Shown here in pieces: positions 46,285-56,759 of a DNA stretch of 64,000 bases. The stretch comes from Volvox africanus (Eukaryota; Chlorophyta; Chlorophyceae; Chlamydomonadales; Volvocaceae): positions 2,717,001 to 2,781,000 of the forward strand of contig BSDZ01000078.1 in NCBI GenBank assembly GCA_030268105.1. The letters run 5' to 3'. Position 1 is the stretch's first letter. Each line of letters starts with the position of its first letter. The notes below the pieces were generated by a model. That model was not told the DNA's origin. It ran no database searches and was given only the letters and a program-made list of their open reading frames with translations. The translations under genes and the position numbers were made by a program.

Positions 46285-47059
46285 ATGAACATCAGCCAGG
46301 TCGAACGCATAGTGTGCGATGCGTTCAACGCATTCTCCTCAGGAGAACCGTATTTGAATCGGCACAGCTTTAAGTGTGCCGTGCTTTTTGCCACTGGTTG
46401 GAAGCCGCGGTCCCAGGACCTTGAAGCTTGTCTCGGACAGCAGGTCGGGGCAAACGCCATGCTCACAATTGATCATCTCCAGCGCGTAGTCCAGGTAAAA
46501 CCACGCGACCACTTCAATTTATATAGCTTGGCATCAGCAGGCTTCCATCATATGCTCTGTATTAAAGCTCCAGCTTTTGTTGTTTCTTTTCACATCCAGA
46601 TGGTTTTAAGTACTCGCGATTCCACTTCGAGGCTACGAGAAGTGTACCAGGCGTTCGACACTGCTGGTGGGGCCAGGGATTAAAGAGATCATGTTCCACC
46701 TCGTCTGCTGTATCAATCTGCATCCCATGTTTCTGTTCCCCATCTTACATCCCTCTATCCCAGGCCTGGGGTTCATACGGCGTGAAGAAGTGCTGCACAT
46801 CTTTGAAAACGTAGCGCCTACGGTGCGTACCAATATTGTCGAGGAGGTACGTGCGCCCTACGTTACCACTACCGCTACTCAATTGGGGCACCATGCAATT
46901 TGCCCCGCTGATTTGCTTCTGGACAGGACAGTTCGCAACAAGTTAAATAGGTCGAACCGGTGGCACATTGTGCAGGTATTTGACGCTCTGGACACCCGCC
47001 GCACGGGGCGCGTGTCTTGTGAGGACTTCATGGCAGAACTCAGAGGACGTCTATCGTAA
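46285..47059 (+). CDS. small EF-hand protein, EFCAB11-like
   Basis: Four exons: 46285-46494, 46600-46666, 46764-46846, 46976-47059, giving 147 aa in frame with GT-AG borders. The layout matches the EFCAB11 family of small calmodulin-like proteins: helix-loop-helix units around residues 8-35, 78-105 and 118-143, with VYQAFDTAGG and VFDALDTRRTGRVSCEDF as the clearest. Loop residues are degenerate. The last loop has Asp first, Gly at position 6 and Asp at 12, but Arg at position 3, so calcium binding is doubtful. Family function is poorly known. The start is the first ATG in the same frame as the EF-hand helices near an AT-rich leader. An upstream in-frame ATG at 46126 would add a segment with no family similarity. 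No TGTAA was found directly downstream. Confidence 0.75.
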
Positions 47060-47710
47060 CATACACCCAATTACAGCAAGTACTTGACACCAGGTATTAA
47101 CGCGCACGAATGTGACCACGACAACCTCCAAGGGGTCAACAATCCATTCATGACGATATCGATTTCCAACATTTCAATACAGAACGGCTTAACAAACATC
47201 ACAACAACCACGAAGCGTCGCGTCCAGAGCTTCTTATCCGTCCCATTTGTTCCAACGTCTCGTTACACCTTACGGAAAGCATGCACGATCGTTGGAAGCT
47301 CGCCAAACCAATCGCGACTGAGCTCATACACCAAACACGATTAAACGCAGGCTCGAATCTTCGGTTCATATAGTACAGGGTCAACGAGCTGCATGCAAAC
47401 TCACGCGCTAAGACACACCGTTGCGGTACCCAAAACATCCCTTCACGCGAATGGGTGGGTAGGAAAGAGTACGGGTTTGATGCGGCCAAAAAATCCATGC
47501 ACATAGCAGGACCGACCGCACAGAGGTTGGAGGGAGCAATGGGGCAGCCACGTCAATAGGACGGCCATTCCTTGCGTGTACATCGTATGCTCTTTCATGC
47601 TTGCAATAACAACCACTGTTCTCTCCCCTTTCCACTACGCTCGTCTGCACTGCAATTTGCTAATGCATTTTTTAATGCGTTGCCACCTCCACTCTTTTCA
47701 CTGCTTTCTA
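47060..47710. other. convergent 3' region between the EF-hand gene and the F-box gene
   Basis: 650 bp between two convergent stop codons. TTACA at about 47265 (TGTAA on minus) may serve the F-box gene. No gene was recognised. Confidence 0.45.
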
Positions 47711-49258
47711 TCAGGCGTTTATGGCGATGCCCATTCCGACGAAACGGGCGCCCGTGCTGATGCGGGGGAAGCCTGAGGACAGCTGTTCCGCACTGCGCGA
47801 CAACAGAATCTTATACAGGAACTCATAGTTGAACCTACCGACGCATCGCATTTAGATAAAGCCCAGTTGTCGCCAGATGGAGTGGTCCAGCGGGAAGGCA
47901 GCCACATGAAATGGGGGGGGGGCCCGACAACGAAGTCTCTTGGAAGGAACTAGCTTCTGGGAAGGACATGCGCTTCCCTTCCTAACATCCCAATTCCCCA
48001 TATCCCCATCTTGTATTGCGACTATTGCGGAATATTCTTGCATCGGAATATCACCCTGTGCTGCTCAGGGGCGGACGAGGCACACAGAAAGCTGTTAAAA
48101 AACTCTTACACCGCATCGCCTGTCGTTAGCTGCTAGTCCCAAATTTAAGGTAGTTGAATGATCGAAAAAGAACGGAAATTCCGGGAGTCCTGAAGTTGCG
48201 AGGCAGTGTTAATGCTTCCCCAGTCCTCTGTGCACATACCTGTAGAGCTGCTTCCACGATGGCGGTGAGCAGCTCTCGGGCACTGCGAAGCGGGACATGC
48301 ACAGCCGCTTCCACAGCTCGTCCGCTCCGGCCGCATCTCTGCGCGTCGGTCAAGCATGACCATAATATCAATCACCGACAGGTAGTTGCACGAGATGCAA
48401 GGGGGGTTCTGATTGAACAGCAGCGCTCTAAAAACCCAGAATGGACGGAGAACATTACATTCTAGCCTGCTTAAAGAACTCGGTCCTGCCAGGTGCTGGT
48501 CCTGCCAGCAGGACAAATATACTTTTTTCTTGGGCAGGATGGGAGCTACCCGTAATTACCTCTTCAGCTGCACATTTCCCCCTGGAATCTCATATGTCAT
48601 ATGTCATATGCCGATATCCATACCTGCAGCGTTTGCTTACACACTGAAGCACGCAAAGGTCCTGAGCAGTCATCAGACATGACACAATCAGCTGCAATAC
48701 GTCCTGAGGTACCTCCTCCAAAGTCCGGACCTCTGGTCCATGTTGCAGCGTGTGAGCAAAGAGCGGATGGACTGCGGCACAATGATAAGGGGGACAGGAG
48801 GGAGTTGCAATCTTTTACAGCTGTTTCAGCTTAGCGACGTACACAACTCCAGCAGTCAACAGTCCACGGAGAACGTCAGGTATCCGCAGTCTCCCCCTTC
48901 ATACAAGCCACGTACTTCAATTCTACATGTCATCAATGCGGGCCTTACAGCTCGCTGCTATCCGTTTAGGATGCGAGCACCCGAACCGCATGATTGCCAA
49001 CATCATCCAAGGAAGTGTAAAACCCTAGTTGTTAAGCACGTCCGCGTTGAATTTTCCGACAAATTAAAAGTTATTTCATATTTACATATTGGACAGCGCT
49101 CAACAGCGCAGGATTCGCTCAGCGAATGATCCAACCATAGAACCGTGAAATCACTCTCGTTATTTTTTAACATCCATATAAGCCGCACTTCCGCATACAT
49201 CGGCAAAAAGTCGTAAGGGCAGCCCAACGCAAGACCTACCAATAATAGGGCCACCCAT
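47711..49258 (-). CDS. small F-box protein
   Basis: F-box proteins link Skp1-Cullin ubiquitin ligases to substrates. Minus-strand exons 5' to 3': 49240-49258, 48624-48771, 48240-48338, 47711-47834, about 129 aa. The F-box is split by intron 2: EEVPQDVLQLIVSCL and LCVLQCVSKRCR on one side, then DAAGADELWKRLCMSRF on the other, followed by SWKQLYR. That is the usual order of an F-box and the short helix after it. No WD, LRR or Kelch substrate domain follows; the protein ends soon after at FVGMGIAINA. Phases join without a stop. The 19-nt first exon (MGGPII) is the weakest part and was chosen only because it supplies an ATG, a GTAGGT donor and the needed phase. The start codon lies 394 bp from the divergent ARMC6 start. 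Confidence 0.68.
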
Positions 49259-49651
49259 GCTTACAGTTTCGAAACAGTTCGTAAATAAATTATTTGTTCA
49301 GTGACTTAAGGATATATTTTGGTGGACTGCAGACCCGCAGTTCAGGGTTCAAACGAACAGGTCAAGTGCCTGCCCGCAGCAGCTGCGGACTAGGCGGATC
49401 GCTTGCCGCTGAGGAGTGTTGCTTCTATAACTATAAATGTGTTAAGGCGTGACGGGCTTCTAAACCATGCAATCCTTCTCGACGTACGGATCCAACTAGC
49501 ATCTCTTCATTTCCAAGCAGCTTCTTATCCATTTGACGACATTTTTATTTACATGCTTACTTTTTATCACGCCTTCATTTCTAATTTGTCTAAGGAAGTT
49601 GCTTACGGAGGTCCTTTTCATCTTCTTGCCGAACTTTAAGATGGCACAGGC
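49259..49651. promoter_or_regulatory. putative shared promoter between F-box and ARMC6-like genes
   Basis: 393 bp separate the two divergent start codons, so both 5' UTRs and core promoters must fit here if both starts are right. The sequence is AT-rich compared with its flanks. No defined TATA or initiator element was assigned. Confidence 0.4.
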
Positions 49652-52600
49652 ATGGCCAAAAGCAAAACCAAAGCTCACTCAGGTAGGGAGAAAGAATGTA
49701 TCGTTTACCTCTCACGAATCCCGCCATACGCTCGGCAAGCATGTGCGCGGCCCGCGCATATATGTTCACTGGGATACCAGCCTTGTCCCGATTACAGGAA
49801 GCATTCGATGAAGCAGTGTCATCAAACATTGAGGATTTCGACATGTCGGTGAGTTATTCGGAACTATGTGTGTATGCGGGATTGGTGTCTGCGCGCTCGC
49901 CCCGTACACCGCCCCTCACCGCCGTTTAAATTTCGCAGCGTGAGGAGGCGATCAAGAGCGCCGTTGAGGAGTTTAACATGCAGGACTACGACCTGAGCGG
50001 TGTTGTTATTAACATGGCCGGCAACGACCTACAGAGGTAGGCCTGTTGGTGGCGGCGGCCCACCTGTGCCTGCATCTCGTACAGTCAACATGACCCAAGT
50101 CATCTTGACGCCGCCACGTGCGCATGTGACTGAACTAAATGACGCAAGCTCATTTTCACGTGCGCGCAAATATCATTCACGCATTAAGCCAAGAACTCCC
50201 GAAATGTTGGGCTCAGCTCACTGCATAGACCAATACGAGAGATTACCCGCAGGAACTTCACCTGCATACCGCATTTGCAGCAGCGGCATAAAACGTAGGC
50301 CTTATGGCACCCGCAAAGCTCTTTTACGTGTACCCTCTAGAGGGGCTTGTGTTGGCAGCTTGTCCCAGCGATGCACAACCGATGTATTCAAAACAAATAC
50401 ATGTTCCTATTTCAGCTACTCCTTAGTGCCTTGCAGCATCCTGTGCACATGCGCCCATACACGCAACTCGCTGCCCATCTCAAGAGCTAGCCAAGCGCCG
50501 TCTCGCGACGGTCACTTTCAGCGGAGCCCTGCCGTAAGGTTACTGCCGCTGTCTAACCCGTTCTCTGCACCGCTGACCCACATCGTATTGATCTCGCAGC
50601 CACCCCATTGCGGTGGCCTGCAAGGGTCTGAGGGACGCCTGCAGCGGGCAGGGCTCCCTGCCAGAGGCGATCGACGCTCTGTCCAGCAGCCTGCAGGTAA
50701 GTACAGCATGGGTGAGGTGGGCAAGACACCGCGATGACCTGGGCTGGAAACTCCAGCCTGTGGCAGATGCAGAGAGGATTCTTATCCTCGACGTGGATTT
50801 CATATTTCTCTTCGAGCCGCGAAAGACAAAATGTGCAATCAGGAAAAAATGCATCACGCGCTGGGAATAGAGTCTGCACTTGCATATGTAAAGCTGGTTT
50901 TTTTGTGGGCACAGCTGAAGGCATCTCCATCCGTCTCAAGAGAGCTGACTTCGTGGGGCGAATCTGTAGGCTTCAACGTCCGATTCGTTGGACGCTGGCG
51001 CCTCGCTCAGCCAGGAAGCCTCGGTCATAGCACACAAAGGCGGTGCTATGCAGGCGTTGCTGGAGGCATCCAAGCAGTCAAAGAGCCACACGGACCAATT
51101 ACTCAAGGTGCGCGGTGCGCCTCGGCACCTTCATGCCGGAGGAAGCCATGGAAGGGACTGTCGCGTGCCAGTGGGTTACTTGACGAAAAAGGGTGGTCTG
51201 TGGGTGTTACCTGAGGGCCGACCAATCGCTGACAAATGCTGTGCGTCAGGCATATCGTGGGGTTGCGGTCGGTGCTATCTGTACGGTTGGTATCTGCAGA
51301 CAAGCAAGAAGACGCGAAAAGTATGTGTGATGGCAGGGTCATAGGGTAGGTAAAGCGGCCGATGGGCCAAGAAGGGCAGGAAAAGGGCACGTGAATGCAT
51401 GCCCAGATGACGTCTCTTGCACTGGTACAGCTTACGGTTGCCAAAGCTGAGGGCCATTTCGCGTGAAGTTCGAACACAAGGTCTGCCTGGGCCCTGACAG
51501 CTCAGCAGCAGAGTGTTCGGTCACCCTGCTGCGGCCTGGCCCGTGCGACGGCACGTGCAGAGGGATAATTTCTGATGAATCTGGTTGACTGGTTCTTTGG
51601 CATTGCAGGTATTGAAGCTATTGCAAGTGCTCCTTGGCTGGTTGGAAACCCGGGACGCGTTTACAGATGCCCAGGTGAGGTTGGTCCATCTGGACATATG
51701 CATGGGGTTCGCCCTTAGCAATCCCCGTGTGGGCACAGCATTGTAGAGCGGGGACTAGGCCATAGCAGTGTAAACGACATGTGCATGGTCAGGCCAGGGC
51801 GCGCGGCGGTGACAACACACCTGCCGCAGTGCTCCCATTGGCGTGAGTGCAGATTCTACATGCGTTCAAGCGGTTTCAATGACCCTAGTACTCGGGCCCC
51901 GTGCACTTCGAGGTCTAGTGGGCGTTTGTTGCAGAAAAATGTCAAATCTGTCGGCATTAACTTCTCACTATGAAAAAGCCGAGAAATTTATCAAGAGCAA
52001 AATCACTTCTTACAACAGCTTCTCTAGCGTCAATAGTTTTAAACTCAGGCAAGCAGGTGCTGCAGCAACATTTACAGTACAAACTCCTGGTGCTACTGTA
52101 AATATTACCGATCCTTCTAATTCAAGGAGCTGGGTAGCTACTGTGCTTGCGAACGGACTAAAACTTCCTGTACTGCCGTGCGCCCATCCCAGGGTGTCGA
52201 GCTGCTTCACGACTTGCTGAGGGATGAGGACAGTAGTCCGGAGGTGAAAACCGCTGCGGCAACGCTGGCAGAAGCAGCGGCACGCCAGGTAAACCTGCAG
52301 CACCTCCTTATCACCTGGCAGTGTGTTCACCTGGCAGCTCTCCTTCTTTGGGCCACGAGCATCTTATGCTTGTTTCAGTGAACGCCGCCGGGTCAGGGGA
52401 TTTGGATCGGCGGCAGGTTGAGCTCATGCATGGGCTGTCGATTTGGCAACAGCAGCACAGCACAGCGCAGTTATGTTTGTTGCGATCTTACCCTGGATTG
52501 GCGCTCTGTACCGTTTAATTACCTCCCCATCTCCATGGTTCTGTATCTTTGGCCGTGAGCTTCTTCTGTGAGTTGTACACCGCGTTCTGACATCAGCTCA

Positions 52601-54183
52601 CGCTCCGTTACTTCCCTCCAGGTGGAAGAGGCCAAGTGCAGACTCGTGGACTCGGGCACAGTTGCCACCCTACTTGAGCAGCTTCAGGCGCCTGATGCAC
52701 CCTTGGACTTCGTTGGCGCCGCCTGCGGCGTGGTGCGGTCTGTTACCACTGCCGACGACGAGCGGCCGCCCGCCAGCAAGGCCTTCATGCATGCTCGGAT
52801 TTTGGCCAAGAGCCATGCAGCCATCCGGGTGCTGCTAGCAGTACTTCGCCGCGTCCCAGCCGCTCAGGAACCCGCCACGGCATGCCGCGTACTGGGCACC
52901 GTACGGCAGGTGGATGGAATGTCTTATTAGCGCATGCTAGTCTTTCCAGCACCCCATCATTATGTTATTGGTTTGTGGCGTGCGGTAATAATTACGCTGT
53001 GAGGGTCCCGCCATTTGTTAACTTTGTAACACGGGAAACCGTGCAACACCCTGCCACTGTCCATTGCACCGTGCTGTCTTGCATACTCTGCAGGTTGCCG
53101 CCAACGAGGAGATCTGTCGCGAATTCACAGATGATGGCGGTGTCATGGCGTGCTTGCAAGTGCTCAGGTGAGGATGCGAATCTGCACACTGTGGAAGGGG
53201 CATCACACTGTATGAGGGTCCGCATGTCGGCACCCCTCTGCGTACCAGAGCTCTGAAATGAACCTCACGACATAAGCTTCTCCATCGCGCTGTCACATGG
53301 TTTGCGGCCGAACATTGTGAGCAGAACATTGTCGTAGATCTGTGCACTCTTTTATCTTGTATCACCATTCTCCCGCTCATGGATTCAGCAAACAGCTTCT
53401 CCGTCCTCAATCGATTGATCCATTTGCTGGTTGTTCGTAAAACCAGGGAGTGCGCCGCACAACGCGATGTATGCCGCGCCTGCCTGGGCGCCCTACGGCA
53501 ACTGGCTCACAGTGACACCGTGAAGCAGCTTTTGGCGGAAGCTGGTGCGGTGGATCAGGCGGTGCGCTGCGTGGACCTGCATCCAGGCTCAGATGAGGTG
53601 GCGGAGGTGGTGCTCGGACTACTGGGCAACATGATGCTACGGCAACCTGAGGTGAGACATCATCGCACGTCTTAACATGCTTAACACGCTCAGCATGGCA
53701 AGGGCCATGTGGGGTAAAGGTGCAACTCCCGCTGCCCTTTGCCCCGTGGGCCCTGACTGGCATTTTTTGCACATACGGGTTCCTGTTTGTCTGTCAGTCT
53801 GTCCGTCGTTTCTGTCTGTCTGTCGTTTCTGTCTGTCTGTCGTTTCTGTCTGACTGTCGTTTCTGTCTGTCTTCCTAGCCTGTCCTGAACGTTCCTTTTC
53901 TGCTCTTTATGAGTTGCAGATCTGCAGTAAGGCTGCGGAGGCTGGGGTGGTAGATATGGTGGTAGAGGCCATGCAGCGACATCCTGGACGCGCGCCCGTG
54001 CAGCGACAAGCATGCCTGGTGACGAGAATCATGGTGGCGCGCAACCCTGAGCTGCGCCCCCCTTTTCTAGAGCGCGGCGTGGAGGCGCTTCTGCGCACCG
54101 CAAAGGCATCACACCCAGCATTGTGTAGAGACGTAGGCTCTGCGGCTCTCAGGGATCTCGGCCTTGACAATTATAATGAGTGA
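49652..54183 (+). CDS. ARMC6: armadillo repeat-containing protein 6 (ARMC6) homologue
   Basis: Eleven exons: 49652-49682, 49781-49848, 49939-50036, 50600-50696, 50970-51107, 51609-51674, 52193-52288, 52622-52909, 53094-53167, 53447-53651, 53920-54183, giving 474 aa (human ARMC6 is about 500). The N-terminus MAKSKTK and the following EAFDEAVSSNIEDF and VEEFNMQDYDLSGVV strongly resemble ARMC6. After that the protein is a helical ARM solenoid, including a conserved-looking FMHARILAKSHAAIRVLL segment, and it ends with AALRDLGLDNYNE. ARM repeats are protein-binding scaffolds. The cellular role of ARMC6 is not well defined and none is claimed here. The start at 49652 was chosen over the ATG at 49641 because only this frame joins exon 2 in phase. 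TGTAA at 54660-54664 fits as poly(A) signal. Confidence 0.9.
53790..53875 (+). repeat. CGTTTCTGTCTGTCTGT minisatellite
   Basis: About five copies of a 17-nt unit (TCGTTTCTGTCTGTCTG, one with GACTG) in the last intron of the ARMC6-like gene, just before a pyrimidine-rich acceptor. Confidence 0.85.
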
Positions 54184-54659
54184 GATTTCGGGTTTCTATC
54201 ACACCCGTGTGCTGTTGGATCATGATGGGCGGCTTTGGATGGAAAATACTATCGTTAAGCTGCCAGATCGGCATGTTGAGTCGGGACTTGGTATAAGGAC
54301 ATCGTTCTATAGCCTTTGAAATCCACTCGTTCGAGTGGATTAAGAACCTGCACGAGGAGACTTGCAAACAAAAACTGTGTTCCTGAGCTGTTCTGGATGC
54401 AGCACAAGTGCAACAGGAGAGTATGAACGTACAATAGTTGAACATGAACATGCCCAGGCGTGCGCCGCTCACAATTACTATACAACCCAAACCCTAAGCC
54501 AAAGCCAGCCAGTATCAGACAAGGACTTGTCTTACCTCTCTAGGAGAATGTCCATTTGCAAGCCGACGCACCAGGGCGCACCAAGCATTGGCGGATGAAT
54601 ACAAACACGCGTGATAATGCAACCAAGCTAGGGGTTTGAATAATAACCTGATTTTGGAT

Positions 54660-54664
54660 TGTAA
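54660..54664 (+). promoter_or_regulatory. candidate poly(A) signal TGTAA of the ARMC6-like gene
   Basis: TGTAA lies 476 bp past the stop codon and 12 bp before the end of the opposite-strand tRNA-Pro gene. The ARMC6 transcript would therefore end at or run into the tRNA. Confidence 0.45.
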
Positions 54665-54676
54665 GTAAATATGAAT

Positions 54677-54748
54677 GGGGAGTTGCGGGAATCGAACCCG
54701 CGGCCTCTCGCACCCAAAGCGAGAATCATACCACTAGACCAAACTCCC
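54677..54748 (-). tRNA. tRNA-Pro (anticodon UGG)
   Basis: The minus strand folds as a 72-nt cloverleaf. The acceptor stem GGGAGTT pairs with AACTCCC, the D arm is GGTCTAGTGGTATGATT, the anticodon stem CTCGC/GCGAG encloses loop TTTGGGT (anticodon TGG, proline), and the T arm is GCGGG-TTCGAAT-CCCGC with all five pairs formed. No intron is present. CCA is not encoded. Confidence 0.95.
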
Positions 54749-56759
54749 TTGCTAATGCAAAGTCAGTATATATAACTAAAGTTACTCCTAAATTAGGTAT
54801 ATACAGTTGGCTCGGCTATCCCTATCACTTGCACTGCAAGCATGTTCCGCTTTAATCAGCTTTTCCTACTGAACAGCTGCGATGTCAGGCTTGCAAAAGT
54901 GCAAATGGCTTTCCGTTGGGCTAGAAAGGAGTGCTATGCGAGTGCTCTCCTTCAGGGGTACTGTCGATCGGGGTTCCTCGTCGGGCTTTAAGTGCTGTTG
55001 GGCCTAGCGAAGGTGCAGTACGAGGGCTCTGCGCCTGATGACAGTTCGGACAAGGCCTCGAGTTATGGTGGTGACAAACTGATGGATGTCTTTTACCACC
55101 CTTACGCGGAGCATGAATAATCCTGGTATGAATATTTGCGATGGCACAAACCCGTCGGGAATCTTCTCTCTCACATCATTAACGGCGCGTACTGTTCTTC
55201 TCAAACATAGAAACATACATGTAGTATGATGCTGTTTAAAACGTTTCGTTGTTGTGCTGATTGTCCGTTGCCAACTGGTTTATGGAGCCGTACGTCAACC
55301 TGCTCTTATAACCAAGCACAAATTAAATTTGAATTTCTTTGGCACGTGATATCATACTATGAAAAATTGGTGGATTTATATTTTAATGCAAAAGAAAACG
55401 GCATCATATAGACGAGGTTTATTAAATGAAAGGTGGCATAAATAAAGCCGGTTTTGTGGAAGGTTTTAATTTATGCGGGGTGACATCTTAAATTTCTGCT
55501 TTGGGTAGGCCCATCATGGGTTTACCGAGGTTGATGAGGCTTATAATGCTTAGGAGGCTTACCTTGGTTCTGGAGCGGCCACAGGACGCCGGGCACTGAA
55601 ACCTATGGACAAAACTTTGAAATTTCCTTTGCGGTTACTTTCTAGCCCAGTTAGACCATTCTTGGATGTGATATATTTTGTGAGTCTAAATGCTTGACTG
55701 GGCTGGTCGTTGATGCCCTCGTCACACCCTCCTGCTCTCCCATGGGCAAATCATGCGACAACGCAAGGGGACGCTGGACGAGGACCTGTTGCACCTCACC
55801 GGCTTTCCACTCCAAGTTTGATTGCCCGGCTTCAGGAAAAGGCTATTCGCATCAAACAAGCTGACCGTCATTAGGCACAGGTGGTTGAGGAACATTGCAT
55901 CAGGGAGGATAGCGTCCTCACAGAATGCATTCGTAGAACGATGTGCACGGGCTTATTGACCTTATGTGGTTCCTAACGGCGGCGGGCAGGATGGGGTTCA
56001 GTTTGGGTATTGGGTTTGGGTTGGGTTTAAAGCCCGCCCATGATGCGAGGTCGGATCCAGCTTCAACACGGAGCTCCACCACTCCATGGTTCAAATCTGG
56101 CGGCATGATATAGAAGACGTATTCAGGATGGACCGCTGCCAAAAGCCATTGTCAAGGATTACTATCTTTGGGTATTGCGAATGCTGTTCTAGGTTGCCGG
56201 TACAAAAGTGCCGCGCGGCTGTGTAACGCATGGCAAGTGTTCAATCGTTCATAGATAAAGATTATGTTTAAGGTTTATCCAATGCATTTCCGGCATTATT
56301 ATACCTGCAATTATGGTGCGAGGGAGTGAAGGGAACAATGTTAAATTGCGACTGTGCCTTTTACTTGATTAAGCTAGGAAAAATCTCATTTTATAATGAC
56401 TAAATGAAAGCTTTAAAATCTGCAGAGGCGCCGTACTTGTATGACTTTCGCGATAGATGGCGAGCTTTCTAGACGACCAAATTCTGCAACGCAATCCCCT
56501 ATGCCATCAATCCACAAAAAACAGAATTTGCATTTGTAATCCAATCGAAATAAGCTTTTGCACCTACATCATTCAACATAGTAATCTGATAACTGATCTC
56601 GGAACGGTTAAGTCTTCGGCTTACGACTTCTCCCATATATTTGTTTGAAGCGTTCTAGAGGCATACCCCCTGAAGTTCGTTCCTAAGGGAAGTCTCCGAA
56701 TAACTATTCACGCAGCGACTCGTTTCTGATTTGCCGTTTTCAAGGATTTTCAAACCGAA
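54749..56759. other. intergenic region upstream of ClpB/HSP101
   Basis: About 2 kb. Short open frames, such as a 70-codon minus frame near 55004-55216, show no recognisable domain. GGGTTTGG/GGGTTTGGGTTGGGTTT runs occur near 56005-56030. The part next to the ClpB start holds two TTCTAGA elements. No gene is called. Confidence 0.5.
56467..56659 (+). promoter_or_regulatory. possible heat-shock-element half-sites upstream of ClpB
   Basis: TTCTAGA occurs at 56467-56473 and 56653-56659, that is TTC-nn-GA with the last A of a perfect TTCnnGAA missing. They sit 100-290 bp before the ATG of a ClpB/HSP101 gene, a family normally driven by heat-shock factor. No perfect three-unit element was seen. Confidence 0.3.

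Noticed and set aside
49003..49254. Minus-strand 83-codon frame starting at 49254
   Set aside because: Overlaps the proposed F-box 5' region in another frame, is AT-rich and has no recognisable domain.
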